64,000 bases of DNA from Larkinella sp051857545. Its GTDB lineage: Bacteria; Bacteroidota; Bacteroidia; Cytophagales; Spirosomataceae. Position 1 is the first letter of the stretch. The number at the start of each line of letters is the position of its first letter. Under the pieces are notes generated by a model. That model did no database searches. It saw nothing but the letters and a program-made list of their open reading frames with translations, and was not told the origin of the DNA. Both the position numbers and the translations under genes were made by a program. Below, one piece after another: positions 15,894 to 24,586 of this stretch. The DNA is taken from NCBI RefSeq assembly GCF_051857545.1, contig NZ_JBPZHB010000003.1:662523-726522 (forward strand), read 5' to 3'.

Positions 15894-16772
15894 ATGATTG
15901 AACTTCCCGTAATTCCCTCCGAAACACAACGAAAGAAACGCCCCGACTGGCTGCGGGTAAAACTGCCCATTGGCCCGGAATATGCCAAAGTCCGCAAATT
16001 AGTCGATACGTATAAACTGCATACGATTTGTGAAAGCGGCAATTGCCCGAACATGGGCGAGTGCTGGGGTGCCGGCACGGCCACGTTCATGATTCTGGGC
16101 AACGTCTGCACGCGGAGCTGTACGTTCTGCGCCGTAGCAACGGGTCGCCCGAACGAATACGATACCGACGAACCCCGCCGGGTGGCAGAGGCCATTCTGC
16201 TGATGAAAGTCAAACACGCCGTTCTGACATCAGTGAACCGCGACGAACTGAAAGACCGGGGTGCCGAAATCTGGTACCAGACCGTACGGGCCGTGAAAGA
16301 AGTGTCGCCCACGACCACCATCGAAACGCTCATTCCGGATACCAAGGGCAACTGGGATGCGCTGATTCGGATGATTGAAGCCGGGCAGGAAGTGGTTTCA
16401 CACAATATGGAAACCGTCGAGCGCCTGTATCGTCGTGTGCGTCCTCAGGCCCGGTATGAACGCAGCCTGGAACAAATCCGCCGGACGAAAGACTTTGGCC
16501 AGCGAACTAAATCGGGCATTATGCTGGGATTGGGCGAAACCATCGACGAAGTGCTGAAGGCGATGGACGATCTGGTCGAACACGGCCTGGACATTCTGAC
16601 GCTGGGTCAGTATCTGCAACCGACCAAAATGCACCACGAAGTGATCGAATGGATTCACCCCGACACGTTTGCAATGTACCGGGAGGAAGGCCTGAAACGC
16701 GGGTTGAAATACGTCGAATCCGGGCCTTTGGTCCGTTCGTCCTACCATGCCGAGCGGCATGTGAACGTCTGA
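15894..16772 (+). CDS. lipA: Lipoyl synthase
   Basis: 292 residues from ATG 15894 (MIELPVIPSE); an in-frame TTG at 15882 is less likely. A radical-SAM enzyme that inserts two sulfurs into protein-bound octanoyl groups to form lipoate for 2-oxoacid dehydrogenases and the glycine cleavage system. Both [4Fe-4S] sites are complete: the auxiliary cluster CESGNCPNMGEC (Cys46, 51, 57) and the radical-SAM motif CTRSCTFC (Cys72, 76, 79). The C-terminal RSSYHAE supplies the serine ligand of the auxiliary cluster. Length is typical. It ends at a terminator that lies before the cyclase start. Confidence 0.97.
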   Translation: MIELPVIPSETQRKKRPDWLRVKLPIGPEYAKVRKLVDTYKLHTICESGNCPNMGECWGAGTATFMILGNVCTRSCTFCAVATGRPNEYDTDEPRRVAEAILLMKVKHAVLTSVNRDELKDRGAEIWYQTVRAVKEVSPTTTIETLIPDTKGNWDALIRMIEAGQEVVSHNMETVERLYRRVRPQARYERSLEQIRRTKDFGQRTKSGIMLGLGETIDEVLKAMDDLVEHGLDILTLGQYLQPTKMHHEVIEWIHPDTFAMYREEGLKRGLKYVESGPLVRSSYHAERHVNV

Positions 16773-16796
16773 TTCCGAATTGGATTAAAAAGAAGA

Positions 16797-16844
16797 GGGA
16801 GGAGTGGAAAAGCGGTTTTTAAAGCCTTTTTCCGCTCCTCCCTT
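16797..16844 (+). terminator. Terminator of lipA
   Basis: agggaggagtggaaa (16797-16811) pairs with tttccgctcctccct (16830-16844) with one G-T wobble, followed by a T-run. Its position argues that the next gene starts at 16879 and not at the in-frame ATG 16804. Confidence 0.75.
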
Positions 16845-16878
16845 TTTCCTTACCTCCTTTTTTGCTTTCTTGTTCATA

Positions 16879-18039
16879 ATGAAAAAATACGACTTCATCA
16901 TCGCGGGGGGCGGAATGGCTGGGTTGAGCCTGGCGTATTACCTGAGCCTGTCGTCCCTCCGCGACCGTTCCATCCTGATTCTTGACAAAGAAACCAAAAA
17001 CCGGAACGACCGGACGTGGTGTTTCTGGGAAGATCAGGAGGGGCCGTTTGAGTCGATTTTATTTCGGAAATGGGACACTGTCGAGTTTTTCGGAACCACC
17101 TTCAACGGGATGCTCGATATGGGGGCCTACCAGTATAAAATGCTGCGCGGCATTGATTTCTACACGTTTATGAAGAATCACCTCGCGCAGTTTCCGTCCA
17201 TCGAGTTTCGACAGGTGACCGTCAACCGCGTTAAGGACACGCCCCAGGGCGGTTTTGTAATCGCCGACGACGAACCTTACATTGCGGACTATGTGTTCGA
17301 CAGCACCCACTTGCTGAAACTGAACCGCCCCGAAAATCACAACCTGTGGCAACATTTCAAAGGCTGGACGATTACCGCTGAAAAACCGTGTTTCGATGTC
17401 GACAAGCCCTGCATGATGGATTTTCGGGTAGATCAGCAAGGCGATTGCCGGTTTTTGTACGTGCTCCCCTTTGATGACCGGACCGCACTGGTCGAATACA
17501 CGATTTTCAACGACCGGCTGTTGTCGGACGAACAGTACGAAAATGCACTTCTTGGTTACATCGACCGGTTTATCGATACGGGCAGTTACGCGGTTCAGGA
17601 AACGGAATTTGGCATCATCCCAATGTCCGACGAGCCGACTACCGAACGCCCGGGCAAGCACGTCATCCGGATTGGGACGGCGGGTGGCTACACGAAACCA
17701 TCGACTGGCTACACCTTTCAGCGAACGCAGCGGTATTTGCGCGAAATCGTTCAGAACCTGGCGGCAAACGGCAAACCCAAACGCCGTAAGCCGTGGCTAC
17801 GGCGCGTTTTCAAACGGTTTCTAGACAGTGTGCTGCTGAACGTGCTGCAATACCACCGTCATCCGGCCGACGATGTGTTCACCCGCCTGTACCAGCGCAA
17901 CGCTCCGGCGCAGATTTTCCGGTTTCTGGATGAAGACACAACGTTTGCCGAAGATCTCAAAATCATGACCACGGTTCCGCTGGGAGCTTTCACAGTGGCG
18001 GCTTTCGATGTGATTCGCAAGCGCGTTTTCCGGGTTTAA
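16879..18039 (+). CDS. crtY: Lycopene beta-cyclase (CrtY type)
   Basis: 386 residues from ATG 16879, giving MKKYDFIIAGGGMAGLSLAY with the FAD-binding glycine motif at residues 7-16. The family-specific segments NDRTWCFWED, AEKPCFDVDKPCMMDFR and IRIGTAGGYTKPSTGYTF are present. The enzyme closes beta-ionone rings on lycopene, in carotenoid synthesis at the membrane. A 25-residue upstream extension in frame is rejected because it overlaps the lipA terminator. No other crt gene is adjacent. It ends just before a nearly perfect palindrome. Confidence 0.92.
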   Translation: MKKYDFIIAGGGMAGLSLAYYLSLSSLRDRSILILDKETKNRNDRTWCFWEDQEGPFESILFRKWDTVEFFGTTFNGMLDMGAYQYKMLRGIDFYTFMKNHLAQFPSIEFRQVTVNRVKDTPQGGFVIADDEPYIADYVFDSTHLLKLNRPENHNLWQHFKGWTITAEKPCFDVDKPCMMDFRVDQQGDCRFLYVLPFDDRTALVEYTIFNDRLLSDEQYENALLGYIDRFIDTGSYAVQETEFGIIPMSDEPTTERPGKHVIRIGTAGGYTKPSTGYTFQRTQRYLREIVQNLAANGKPKRRKPWLRRVFKRFLDSVLLNVLQYHRHPADDVFTRLYQRNAPAQIFRFLDEDTTFAEDLKIMTTVPLGAFTVAAFDVIRKRVFRV

Positions 18040-18053
18040 CCTGGCCGCAACCG

Positions 18054-18110
18054 ATTGGCTGTTAAACACCTGACAGGTCTTCAAGACCTGTCAGGTGTTT
18101 AACAGCCAAT
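18054..18110. repeat. Near-perfect 57-bp palindrome (acacctg/aggtctt family), copy 2
   Basis: Arms of 28 nt (18054-18081 and 18083-18110) are fully complementary around a single central base. The core matches the palindrome at 1231-1263. It starts 15 bases after the crtY stop and could terminate it. The rest of the gap to 18426 shows no gene or RNA I can identify; a 68-residue minus-strand ORF there lacks coding character. Confidence 0.85.
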
Positions 18111-18426
18111 ATGCCTTTTCCTCAACCGTTTGCCGTAAGGCACGCGACGATTCGCATCAGCAAACAGGGTTGTGTACCTCACGGCACACGGTTGGGCAGA
18201 ATTGCCTTGACCTACCGACGTTGCGCTGTTACATCACTATAGAATAGATTGTGCAAAACCGGCTTTTACTTCTAAACTTTTTCCTGACGGCACATAGTCC
18301 CCATGGAACGGCAATCCTGTCAACAATCTTCCTAAAAAACGGATAAAAGGTACTGATTGCACCAAAACAGATGAGTAGTATTTTACCAAAAATTCTTTAT
18401 TATGTAATAATGACAAAAAGCGTCTC

Positions 18427-20964
18427 ATGGTTAAGCGCGTCAACTACCTTTACCTGATCGGTGCCGGGCTGCTGGGCCTGTTGGGTTTTATAACGACCCG
18501 GGAAGAGTCTCCGTCGCCGGTTCGAACACCCGCCGAAGAGTTGGCGACTTTTCAGGTTGAGCCGGGGTTAAAGGTTCAACTGGTGGCGTCGGAACCGATG
18601 GTTCAAGACCCGGTTGTGATTACCTTCGATGCAGACGGTCGGCTCTGGGTAGTCGAAATGCGGGGATTCATGCCCAACATGGACGGCACCGGCGAAGAAA
18701 AACCGGTGGGCCGCATTTCGGTATTGGAAGATACGAACGGCGACGGGCAGATGGACGTCAGTACAGTCTACCTCGACAGTCTGGTCATGCCCCGGGCGCT
18801 GGCACTGGTTCCGGGGGGCGCCTTGGTGGTCGAAAGTGGCGCCCTGTGGATGACCAACGACCGCAACGGCGACCTGAAAGCCGATTCCAAAACCCTGATC
18901 GACCCGACCTATGCCGCCAACGGTTTGCCCGAACACGCCGGGAATGGCCTCTGGCGCAGCATGGACAACTGGTATTACAATGCCAAATCGCGCCTTCGCT
19001 ACCGGCTGAACGACGGAAAATGGGAGCGGGACAGCACGGAATTTCGGGGGCAGTGGGGCATCAGTCACGACGATGAAGGCCGACTCTATTACAACTACAA
19101 CTGGTCGCAACTCCACGCCGATCTGGTGCCGCCCAATTACCTTTCCCGCAATAAAAACCACACGCCAACCACCGGCATCGACCACGGCCTGACCATCGAC
19201 CGCCGGGTGTATCCGATCCGGCCGACACCGGCGGTGAACCGGGGTTACATTCCCGGAACGTTGAATAAAGAAGGTCGACTGCTGGAATTTACGGCGGCCT
19301 GTTCACCCCTGGTCTACCGCGGAACGGCTTTGCCAGCCCCTTATTACGGCAATGTTTTTGTCTGCGAACCCGCGGGCAATCTGATCAAACGCAATGTCGC
19401 AGAAGACAATGGGCTGCTGATAACGGCGCAGGACCCCAATCCGGGCCGGGAGTTTCTGGCTTCGACCGACGAACGGTTTCGGCCGGTTCATCAGGCAACG
19501 GGTCCCGACGGCGCGCTGTACGTAGCGGATATGTACCGGGGGCTGGTGCAGCACAAAGCGTATGTAACCCCCTATTTGCGGGAACAGACGATCAAGCGGG
19601 GGCTGGTGATGCCGATCAATCGGGGACGAATCTGGCGGATTGTACCGGAAAACTGGAAACCGACCAAACCCGCTAAATTGTCGAAGGCAGCCTCCAAAGA
19701 CCTGATTCGGGAATTGTCGAACCCCGATGGCTGGCACCGGGATATGGCGCAGCGACTGCTTGTGGAGCGCAACGACAAAACCGTGCGGCAACCACTTACC
19801 GAGGTGGTGTTGAAAGGCAAAAGCCAACTCGGGCGTTTTCACGCGTTATGGACGCTGGACGGCCTGAAAATGAGCAGCCCGGAACTGCTTTTGAGTCTGC
19901 TGGCAGACCCCAACACGCTGGTCAAAACCACCGCACTGCGGCTGCTGGAACCGATGGCCAAAACAAACCCGGCTGTTCGGGCCAAACTGGAAGCGCAACT
20001 GCTGAAAGCGTGGGAAAAAGCCCCCATCGAGCAGGTGCTTCAAATGACATTTAGCGCCGGTGTTCTCTCACCGAACGCGTCTCATCAACTTCTGGCCGGG
20101 ATTGTAAACCGGTATGGCAATACCGCCCTGATTCGGGATGCCGCCCTCAGCAGTCTTCAGAATCAGGAGTTTGCGTTTTTGCAAAGCCTGATGAAATCGC
20201 CCCAGTGGCAGGCGCACGAACCAGCGAAGGAGATTTTTCTGGAAATGCTGACCACATCGATTGTTCGAAAACGGAATCCGGCTGAACTCGCCGACCTGTT
20301 GAACCAACTGGATCGGGAGTCGCTGGGATGGCAGGAAAAAGCCGTCCTTACCAGTCTGTCGATTCAGGGTAATACCACCAAAAAACCGATCCGGCTTGAA
20401 ACCGCCCCCACACTGCTGACCCATTCCAACACGAAAATCGAGCCGTTCCGTCTGGAAGGGTTAAACCTCCTTTTTGAATGGCCCGGACACACCGCCGTCA
20501 AGAGCAGCGTGACCAAAAAGAACCCCTTGAGCGATGAGGAGCAGAAACTGTTTGCGTCGGGACGGCAACTGTATCTGAGTACCTGCTCGGGTTGTCACGG
20601 CACGGATGGGGCTGGCCTGAACCGGTTTGGACCTCCGCTCGTGGGCTCGGATTGGGTGTTGGGCGATGAAAAACGACTGGCATTGATTCTTTTGCACGGC
20701 ATGGAAGGGCCGGTGGAAGTGGGTAAAAAGGTGTACAATGCGCCGGAGATTCTGCCGGTGATGCCCGCCCACTCCACGATGGATGATGCCTCGATCACGT
20801 CCATTTTGATGTACATCCGCAACGAGTGGGGGAACAACGCCGGGCCAATTGGCCGGAGAACCGTCGGGATGACCCGCATTACGTCGCAGGGACGCGTTAT
20901 GCCCTGGACCGCCAAAGAATTGAACAGCTATATGCTGGAAGCCAAAGCCGCGGGCGGGAAGTAA
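18427..20964 (+). CDS. Exported heme-c sugar dehydrogenase-like protein with HEAT-like repeats (PVC-type)
   Basis: 845 residues. An N-terminal hydrophobic segment (about 7-22) serves as signal or anchor. Residues 40-420 form a beta-propeller of the membrane-bound dehydrogenase/L-sorbosone dehydrogenase type (GRLWVVEMRGF, calcium-like NGDGQMD, GPDGALYVADMYRG). A helical HEAT-like region (about 430-690) follows, then a C-terminal cytochrome c domain with CSGCH (Cys720, Cys723, His724) and a likely axial Met779 (ILPVMPAH). It probably oxidises a sugar or polyol in the periplasm and passes electrons to the respiratory chain. It starts a same-strand cluster with a TIM-barrel epimerase, two SDRs and a transporter. 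A paralogue lies at 29423-32422. The substrate is not known. Confidence 0.85.
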   Translation: MVKRVNYLYLIGAGLLGLLGFITTREESPSPVRTPAEELATFQVEPGLKVQLVASEPMVQDPVVITFDADGRLWVVEMRGFMPNMDGTGEEKPVGRISVLEDTNGDGQMDVSTVYLDSLVMPRALALVPGGALVVESGALWMTNDRNGDLKADSKTLIDPTYAANGLPEHAGNGLWRSMDNWYYNAKSRLRYRLNDGKWERDSTEFRGQWGISHDDEGRLYYNYNWSQLHADLVPPNYLSRNKNHTPTTGIDHGLTIDRRVYPIRPTPAVNRGYIPGTLNKEGRLLEFTAACSPLVYRGTALPAPYYGNVFVCEPAGNLIKRNVAEDNGLLITAQDPNPGREFLASTDERFRPVHQATGPDGALYVADMYRGLVQHKAYVTPYLREQTIKRGLVMPINRGRIWRIVPENWKPTKPAKLSKAASKDLIRELSNPDGWHRDMAQRLLVERNDKTVRQPLTEVVLKGKSQLGRFHALWTLDGLKMSSPELLLSLLADPNTLVKTTALRLLEPMAKTNPAVRAKLEAQLLKAWEKAPIEQVLQMTFSAGVLSPNASHQLLAGIVNRYGNTALIRDAALSSLQNQEFAFLQSLMKSPQWQAHEPAKEIFLEMLTTSIVRKRNPAELADLLNQLDRESLGWQEKAVLTSLSIQGNTTKKPIRLETAPTLLTHSNTKIEPFRLEGLNLLFEWPGHTAVKSSVTKKNPLSDEEQKLFASGRQLYLSTCSGCHGTDGAGLNRFGPPLVGSDWVLGDEKRLALILLHGMEGPVEVGKKVYNAPEILPVMPAHSTMDDASITSILMYIRNEWGNNAGPIGRRTVGMTRITSQGRVMPWTAKELNSYMLEAKAAGGK

Positions 20965-21015
20965 ATTCGCCCGAAAGCAATACTGAATACAGACTATTCC
21001 AAACCCGTAATCCGA

Positions 21016-22074
21016 ATGGACAGACGTGACTTTATACAAAAGGCGACCCTGGGTGCCCTGGCGATCTCGTTGCCTAAAATGCCCGCATTCCTGAAAGACG
21101 TGCCGATGGGCGTGGTCGTCCATTCCTACGGAAGTCGCTGGAATTCAAAGGTCGAAAGCAAAAAATACCCCGGTTTTACGAACGCAATTGAATTGATCGA
21201 TCACTGCAAGGAAATTGGCGCGGGCGGGGTTCAGACGGTGGTCAAAGACTGGTCGGCCGACTTTGCCAAAAAAGTGCGTTCGGAACGGGAGAAAACGGGC
21301 CTGTATCTGGAAGGGTCCATCGGATTACCCAAAAAAGCGGAACAGGTGGCGGCTTTTGAGCAGGAGGTGATCAACGCAAAAGAAGCCGGCGCAACGGTTT
21401 TGCGGACGGTTTGCTCAAGCGGTCGGCGGTATGAAACCTACCATTCCAACGAAGAATGGCAGGCGTTGAAGAAAAACGCACTGGTTTCGCTGCAACTGTC
21501 GGAACCTGTTCTGCGCAAACACAAAGTCAAACTGGCGGTCGAAAACCACAAGGACTGGCGAGCCGACGAGCTGGTGACAATTCTAAAACAGATTGACAGT
21601 GAGTGGGTTGGTGTAACCCTGGACTTTGGCAACAGCATCGCCCTGCTGGAAGAACCAATGGCCGTAGTGCAGACGCTGGCGCCCTATGTGTTGACAACCC
21701 ACGTCAAAGACATGGGCGTGGCCGAATACCCGGACGGTTTTCTGTTGTCGGAAGTACCGCTCGGCAGCGGCATCCTGGATCTGCAAAAAATGGTGGCCAT
21801 CTGTAAAAAACACAACCCGGCTGTCACCTTTAACCTGGAAATGATCACCCGCGATCCGCTGGAAATACCGTGCCGGAAAGAGACCTATTGGGAAACCTTT
21901 GGCGGCATACCCCGAACGGATATGGACCGGACGCTGCGCATGGTCAAACAGCATACCTATAAACCGGCCCTTCCGAAGGTCTCCCAACTTTCTCCCGAAG
22001 AACGACTGGCGGTTGAGGAGAAAAACATCGTTTCCTGCCTTTCCTACAGTAGCAACAAGCTGGGGCTTAAATAG
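21016..22074 (+). CDS. Exported sugar phosphate isomerase/epimerase-like TIM-barrel protein
   Basis: 352 residues. The N-terminus DRRDFIQKATLGALAISLP is a Tat-like signal, so the enzyme is probably periplasmic or lipid-facing. The body is an AP-endonuclease-2/xylose isomerase-like TIM barrel with probable metal ligands in LAVENHKDWR, GVTLDFGNS, TTHVKDMG and FNLEMITRDP. Exported members of this superfamily commonly act on free sugars or keto-sugars, not phosphates. It follows the heme-c dehydrogenase by 51 bp, probably in one transcript, which suggests it handles the oxidised product. The exact reaction is unknown. Confidence 0.82.
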   Translation: MDRRDFIQKATLGALAISLPKMPAFLKDVPMGVVVHSYGSRWNSKVESKKYPGFTNAIELIDHCKEIGAGGVQTVVKDWSADFAKKVRSEREKTGLYLEGSIGLPKKAEQVAAFEQEVINAKEAGATVLRTVCSSGRRYETYHSNEEWQALKKNALVSLQLSEPVLRKHKVKLAVENHKDWRADELVTILKQIDSEWVGVTLDFGNSIALLEEPMAVVQTLAPYVLTTHVKDMGVAEYPDGFLLSEVPLGSGILDLQKMVAICKKHNPAVTFNLEMITRDPLEIPCRKETYWETFGGIPRTDMDRTLRMVKQHTYKPALPKVSQLSPEERLAVEEKNIVSCLSYSSNKLGLK

Positions 22075-22095
22075 AGTTTACGGTATTCGGTATAC

Positions 22096-22190
22096 GGTTT
22101 TCGGTGCGGTTCCCCGCCGGGACTAACGCATGCTTGCTGGCGCGTTTTTGTTTCATGCGTCAGTCCCGGCGGGGAACCGCACCGAAAACC
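22096..22190. repeat. Long hairpin with conserved apex, copy A
   Basis: Arms of 37 nt (22096-22132 and 22154-22190) with one mismatch enclose the 21-nt loop 22133-22153. The outer 29 base pairs are G+C-rich (ccccgccggg core). Loop plus the inner 7 base pairs are identical to copy B at 23022-23129, while the outer stem sequence is different. Weaker pairing continues outward almost to the flanking stop (22074) and start (22228). Confidence 0.9.
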
Positions 22191-22227
22191 GAAAACTGTA
22201 AACCGAAAACTGAAAACCAATCAACGA

Positions 22228-23016
22228 ATGATGAGTAAAGAAACACTGCCTGGAATTAAGCAATTTGATTTGAGCGGGAAAGCCGCCATCATTACCGGAG
22301 GCTCCAAAGGGTTGGGATTTGCGATGGCGGCCGGGCTTGCATCGGCAGGCGCTAACGTGATGCTGGTGAACCGAAATGCGGAAGAAGGAGCCAGAGCCGC
22401 CGAGGAACTGAGCCAGGATTTTGGGGTAAAAACCCTTTCGTTCAGCGCCGATATTACGAGTCAGGAACAGACCGAAGCAATGGCCCAAGCCGCTATCGAC
22501 GCTTTTGGCCGGATCGATATTCTGATCAACAGTGCCGGAATCAACATCCGCGGCCCCATCGATGAGGTGACGCTGGAGGATTTCAGCAAGGTCATGACGG
22601 CGAATGTTACCGGCACTTGGCTATGCTGCCGGGCTGTGACGCCCTACATGAAAAAAGCTGGGCGGGGCAGCATCATCAACCTGGCCAGTACGCTGGGCGT
22701 GGTCGGCCTGGCCAACCGGACGCCGTATACATCCAGCAAAGGGGCAGTGGTGCAGATGACCCGCGCGCTCGCCCTGGAACTGGCGTCGCATCACATTACC
22801 GTCAATGCCATTTGCCCGGGACCGTTTCTGACCGATATGAATGTGCCGATTGCCGACACGGAAGAAGGCAAGAAGTTCGTCGTGGGTGCCACGGCACTGG
22901 GTCGCTGGGGTCATCTGCGCGAAATTCAGGGAGCCGCAATCTTCCTCGCCAGCGATGCCGCCACCTACATGGTCGGCTCGCTGCTCACCGTCGATGGCGG
23001 CTGGACGGCGAAATAG
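22228..23016 (+). CDS. SDR-family oxidoreductase (gluconate 5-dehydrogenase-like)
   Basis: 262 residues, classical short-chain dehydrogenase: cofactor motif TGGSKGLG near the N-terminus, NSAG (NNAG-like) segment, catalytic Ser154 and Tyr167-x3-Lys171 (YTSSK), and the C-terminal GSLLTVDGGWTAK. Closest by motif to gluconate/keto-sugar acid dehydrogenases acting in the cytoplasm with NAD(P). It may start at ATG 22228 or ATG 22231. The gene is bracketed on both sides by long hairpins with the same apex. Its place between an epimerase and an ACS-type transporter suggests sugar-acid catabolism. Confidence 0.88.
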   Translation: MMSKETLPGIKQFDLSGKAAIITGGSKGLGFAMAAGLASAGANVMLVNRNAEEGARAAEELSQDFGVKTLSFSADITSQEQTEAMAQAAIDAFGRIDILINSAGINIRGPIDEVTLEDFSKVMTANVTGTWLCCRAVTPYMKKAGRGSIINLASTLGVVGLANRTPYTSSKGAVVQMTRALALELASHHITVNAICPGPFLTDMNVPIADTEEGKKFVVGATALGRWGHLREIQGAAIFLASDAATYMVGSLLTVDGGWTAK

Positions 23017-23021
23017 TTTAA

Positions 23022-23129
23022 CGGTTTACGGTTTTTGGTATCCGGTTTACGGTGGCTGACGCATGCTTGCTGGCGCGTTTTTGTTTCATGCGTCAGCCAC
23101 CGTAAACGGATACCAAAAACCGTAAACGG
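23022..23129. repeat. Long hairpin with conserved apex, copy B
   Basis: The left arm 23022-23065 and right arm 23087-23129 pair over about 44 positions with single-base bulges. The 21-nt loop (23066-23086) is identical to that of copy A, and the shared block extends to 38 nt (acgcatg ... catgcgtcag). The outer stem is made of ttacgg/ccgtaa units unlike the stem of copy A. It starts five bases after the SDR stop, and the next ATG (23155) lies 25 bases beyond the right arm. Confidence 0.9.
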
Positions 23130-23154
23130 AAAACCCCTAAACCAAAAACCGTAA

Positions 23155-24447
23155 ATGGAACAAGTCATTGGCAAGGCCCCCAAAACCCGGGTACGATACG
23201 GGATGCTGGCACTCGTATTCATCAACGTCGTTATCAACTACTTAGACCGCAGTAATCTCTCGGTGGCTGCGGCTTCGCTGAGCAAAGACCTGGCCCTGTC
23301 TCCGGTCGAAATGGGGTACATTTTTTCGGCTTTCGGTTGGACCTACGCGGTTTTGCAAATTCCCGGCGGGCTGGTTGCCGACCGCTTCGGCCCCCGGATT
23401 TTGTACGCCTTCTGTCTCATTACCTGGTCGATATCCACTGTTTTTCAGGGATTTGCGCGTGGGTTTGCCAGCCTGTTTGCCTTGCGACTGGCCACCGGGG
23501 CTTTCGAAGCACCTTCGTATCCGATCAACAACCGGATCGTAACCAGTTGGTTTCCTGACAATGAACGGGCTGCTGCGACGGCCATGTACGTTTCGGGCCA
23601 GTTCATCGGCCTGGCGTTTCTGACACCGGTTCTGGTAACGATTCAGTATTACACGGGCTGGAAAGGGCTGTTTGTCATCACCGGTTTGGTCGGTTTGGTC
23701 TGGGGTGTTATCTGGTACCTTTCCTACCGCGATCCGCTGGAGCATAAGGGCGTCAATGAGGCTGAACTGGCGTATATCGAAGAGGGGGGCGGTTTGTTCC
23801 GGGGAAAAAAAGCGGGAACGAAGCACACCAGCGTGTGGAGTTGGGAAAACATTAAACTGGTGTTTCGGGGCCGCACCTTATGGGGCGTCTACATCGCCCA
23901 GTTTGCCGTGAACGCGACGCTCTGGTTTTTCCTGACCTGGTTTCCCACCTATCTGGTGAAATACCGGGGCCTGGATTTTATCAAATCCGGTTACCTGGCA
24001 TCCATTCCGTTTCTGGCCGCCTGCGCGGGGGTACTTCTGTCCGGTTTTCTGTCCGATAATCTGGTCAAAAAGGGCTGGTCGGTGAGCGCGGCCCGCAAAA
24101 CGCCGATCATCGTCGGACTCATTTTATCGACCAGCATTGTGGGTGCCAACTACAGCACCGACACGGCCTACATCATTTTCTTCATGGCCTTTTCGTTTTT
24201 CGGAGCCGGTATGGCCCTGATTTCCTGGGTTTTCGTCTCCTTGTTATCACCCAAACATCTGATTGGGTTAACGGGTGGTGTCTTCAATTTCATGGGGAAC
24301 CTGGCGTCGATCATCGTTCCGATCGTCATCGGCTATCTGGCCAAAGACGGTGATTTCAAACCGGCTCTGGTCTTTATCGGCGCCCTGGGTCTGATCGGTG
24401 CCTGTTCGTATATTTTTCTGGTGGGGAAAATTGAGCGGAGGGGATAG
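23155..24447 (+). CDS. MFS transporter, anion:cation symporter family (sugar acid type)
   Basis: 430 residues with about 12 membrane spans. The motif NYLDRSNLSVAAASLSKDL in the first span/loop and GLVADRFGPR (loop 2-3 signature) place it in the ACS branch with hexuronate, glucarate and galactonate symporters. The central loop is hydrophilic (RGKKAGTKHTSVWSWENIKL). It imports an organic anion, probably a sugar acid, with protons or sodium across the inner membrane. It lies between two SDR genes, each separated by a hairpin-filled gap. The exact substrate is not visible in the sequence. Confidence 0.9.
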   Translation: MEQVIGKAPKTRVRYGMLALVFINVVINYLDRSNLSVAAASLSKDLALSPVEMGYIFSAFGWTYAVLQIPGGLVADRFGPRILYAFCLITWSISTVFQGFARGFASLFALRLATGAFEAPSYPINNRIVTSWFPDNERAAATAMYVSGQFIGLAFLTPVLVTIQYYTGWKGLFVITGLVGLVWGVIWYLSYRDPLEHKGVNEAELAYIEEGGGLFRGKKAGTKHTSVWSWENIKLVFRGRTLWGVYIAQFAVNATLWFFLTWFPTYLVKYRGLDFIKSGYLASIPFLAACAGVLLSGFLSDNLVKKGWSVSAARKTPIIVGLILSTSIVGANYSTDTAYIIFFMAFSFFGAGMALISWVFVSLLSPKHLIGLTGGVFNFMGNLASIIVPIVIGYLAKDGDFKPALVFIGALGLIGACSYIFLVGKIERRG

Positions 24448-24451
24448 AAAA

Positions 24452-24545
24452 GAATGATAAATGTAAAATGCTGAATGTAAAATGTAAAAGTTTTTCCAAA
24501 CCGTCCCTTTTACATTTTACAATCAGCATTTTACATTTATCATTC
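24452..24545. repeat. Long A+T-rich foldback element (aatgtaaaa family), copy 2
   Basis: Arms of 39 nt (24452-24490 and 24507-24545) with only one mismatch surround a 16-nt loop. The outer arm contains gaatgataaatgtaaaa, shared with the flank of the element at 14296-14383. It occupies the gap between the MFS and second SDR genes. Confidence 0.88.
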
Positions 24546-24586
24546 CTGAAAAGTTTTGTTCTGGTTTACTTATTAATCCATTGCAT

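Noticed and set aside
16804..16878. N-terminal extension of the lycopene cyclase
   Set aside because: It contains the lipA terminator and would put extra residues before the FAD-binding strand.
18237..18443. 68-residue minus-strand ORF
   Set aside because: No family features, no promoter, and it overlaps the start of the dehydrogenase gene.
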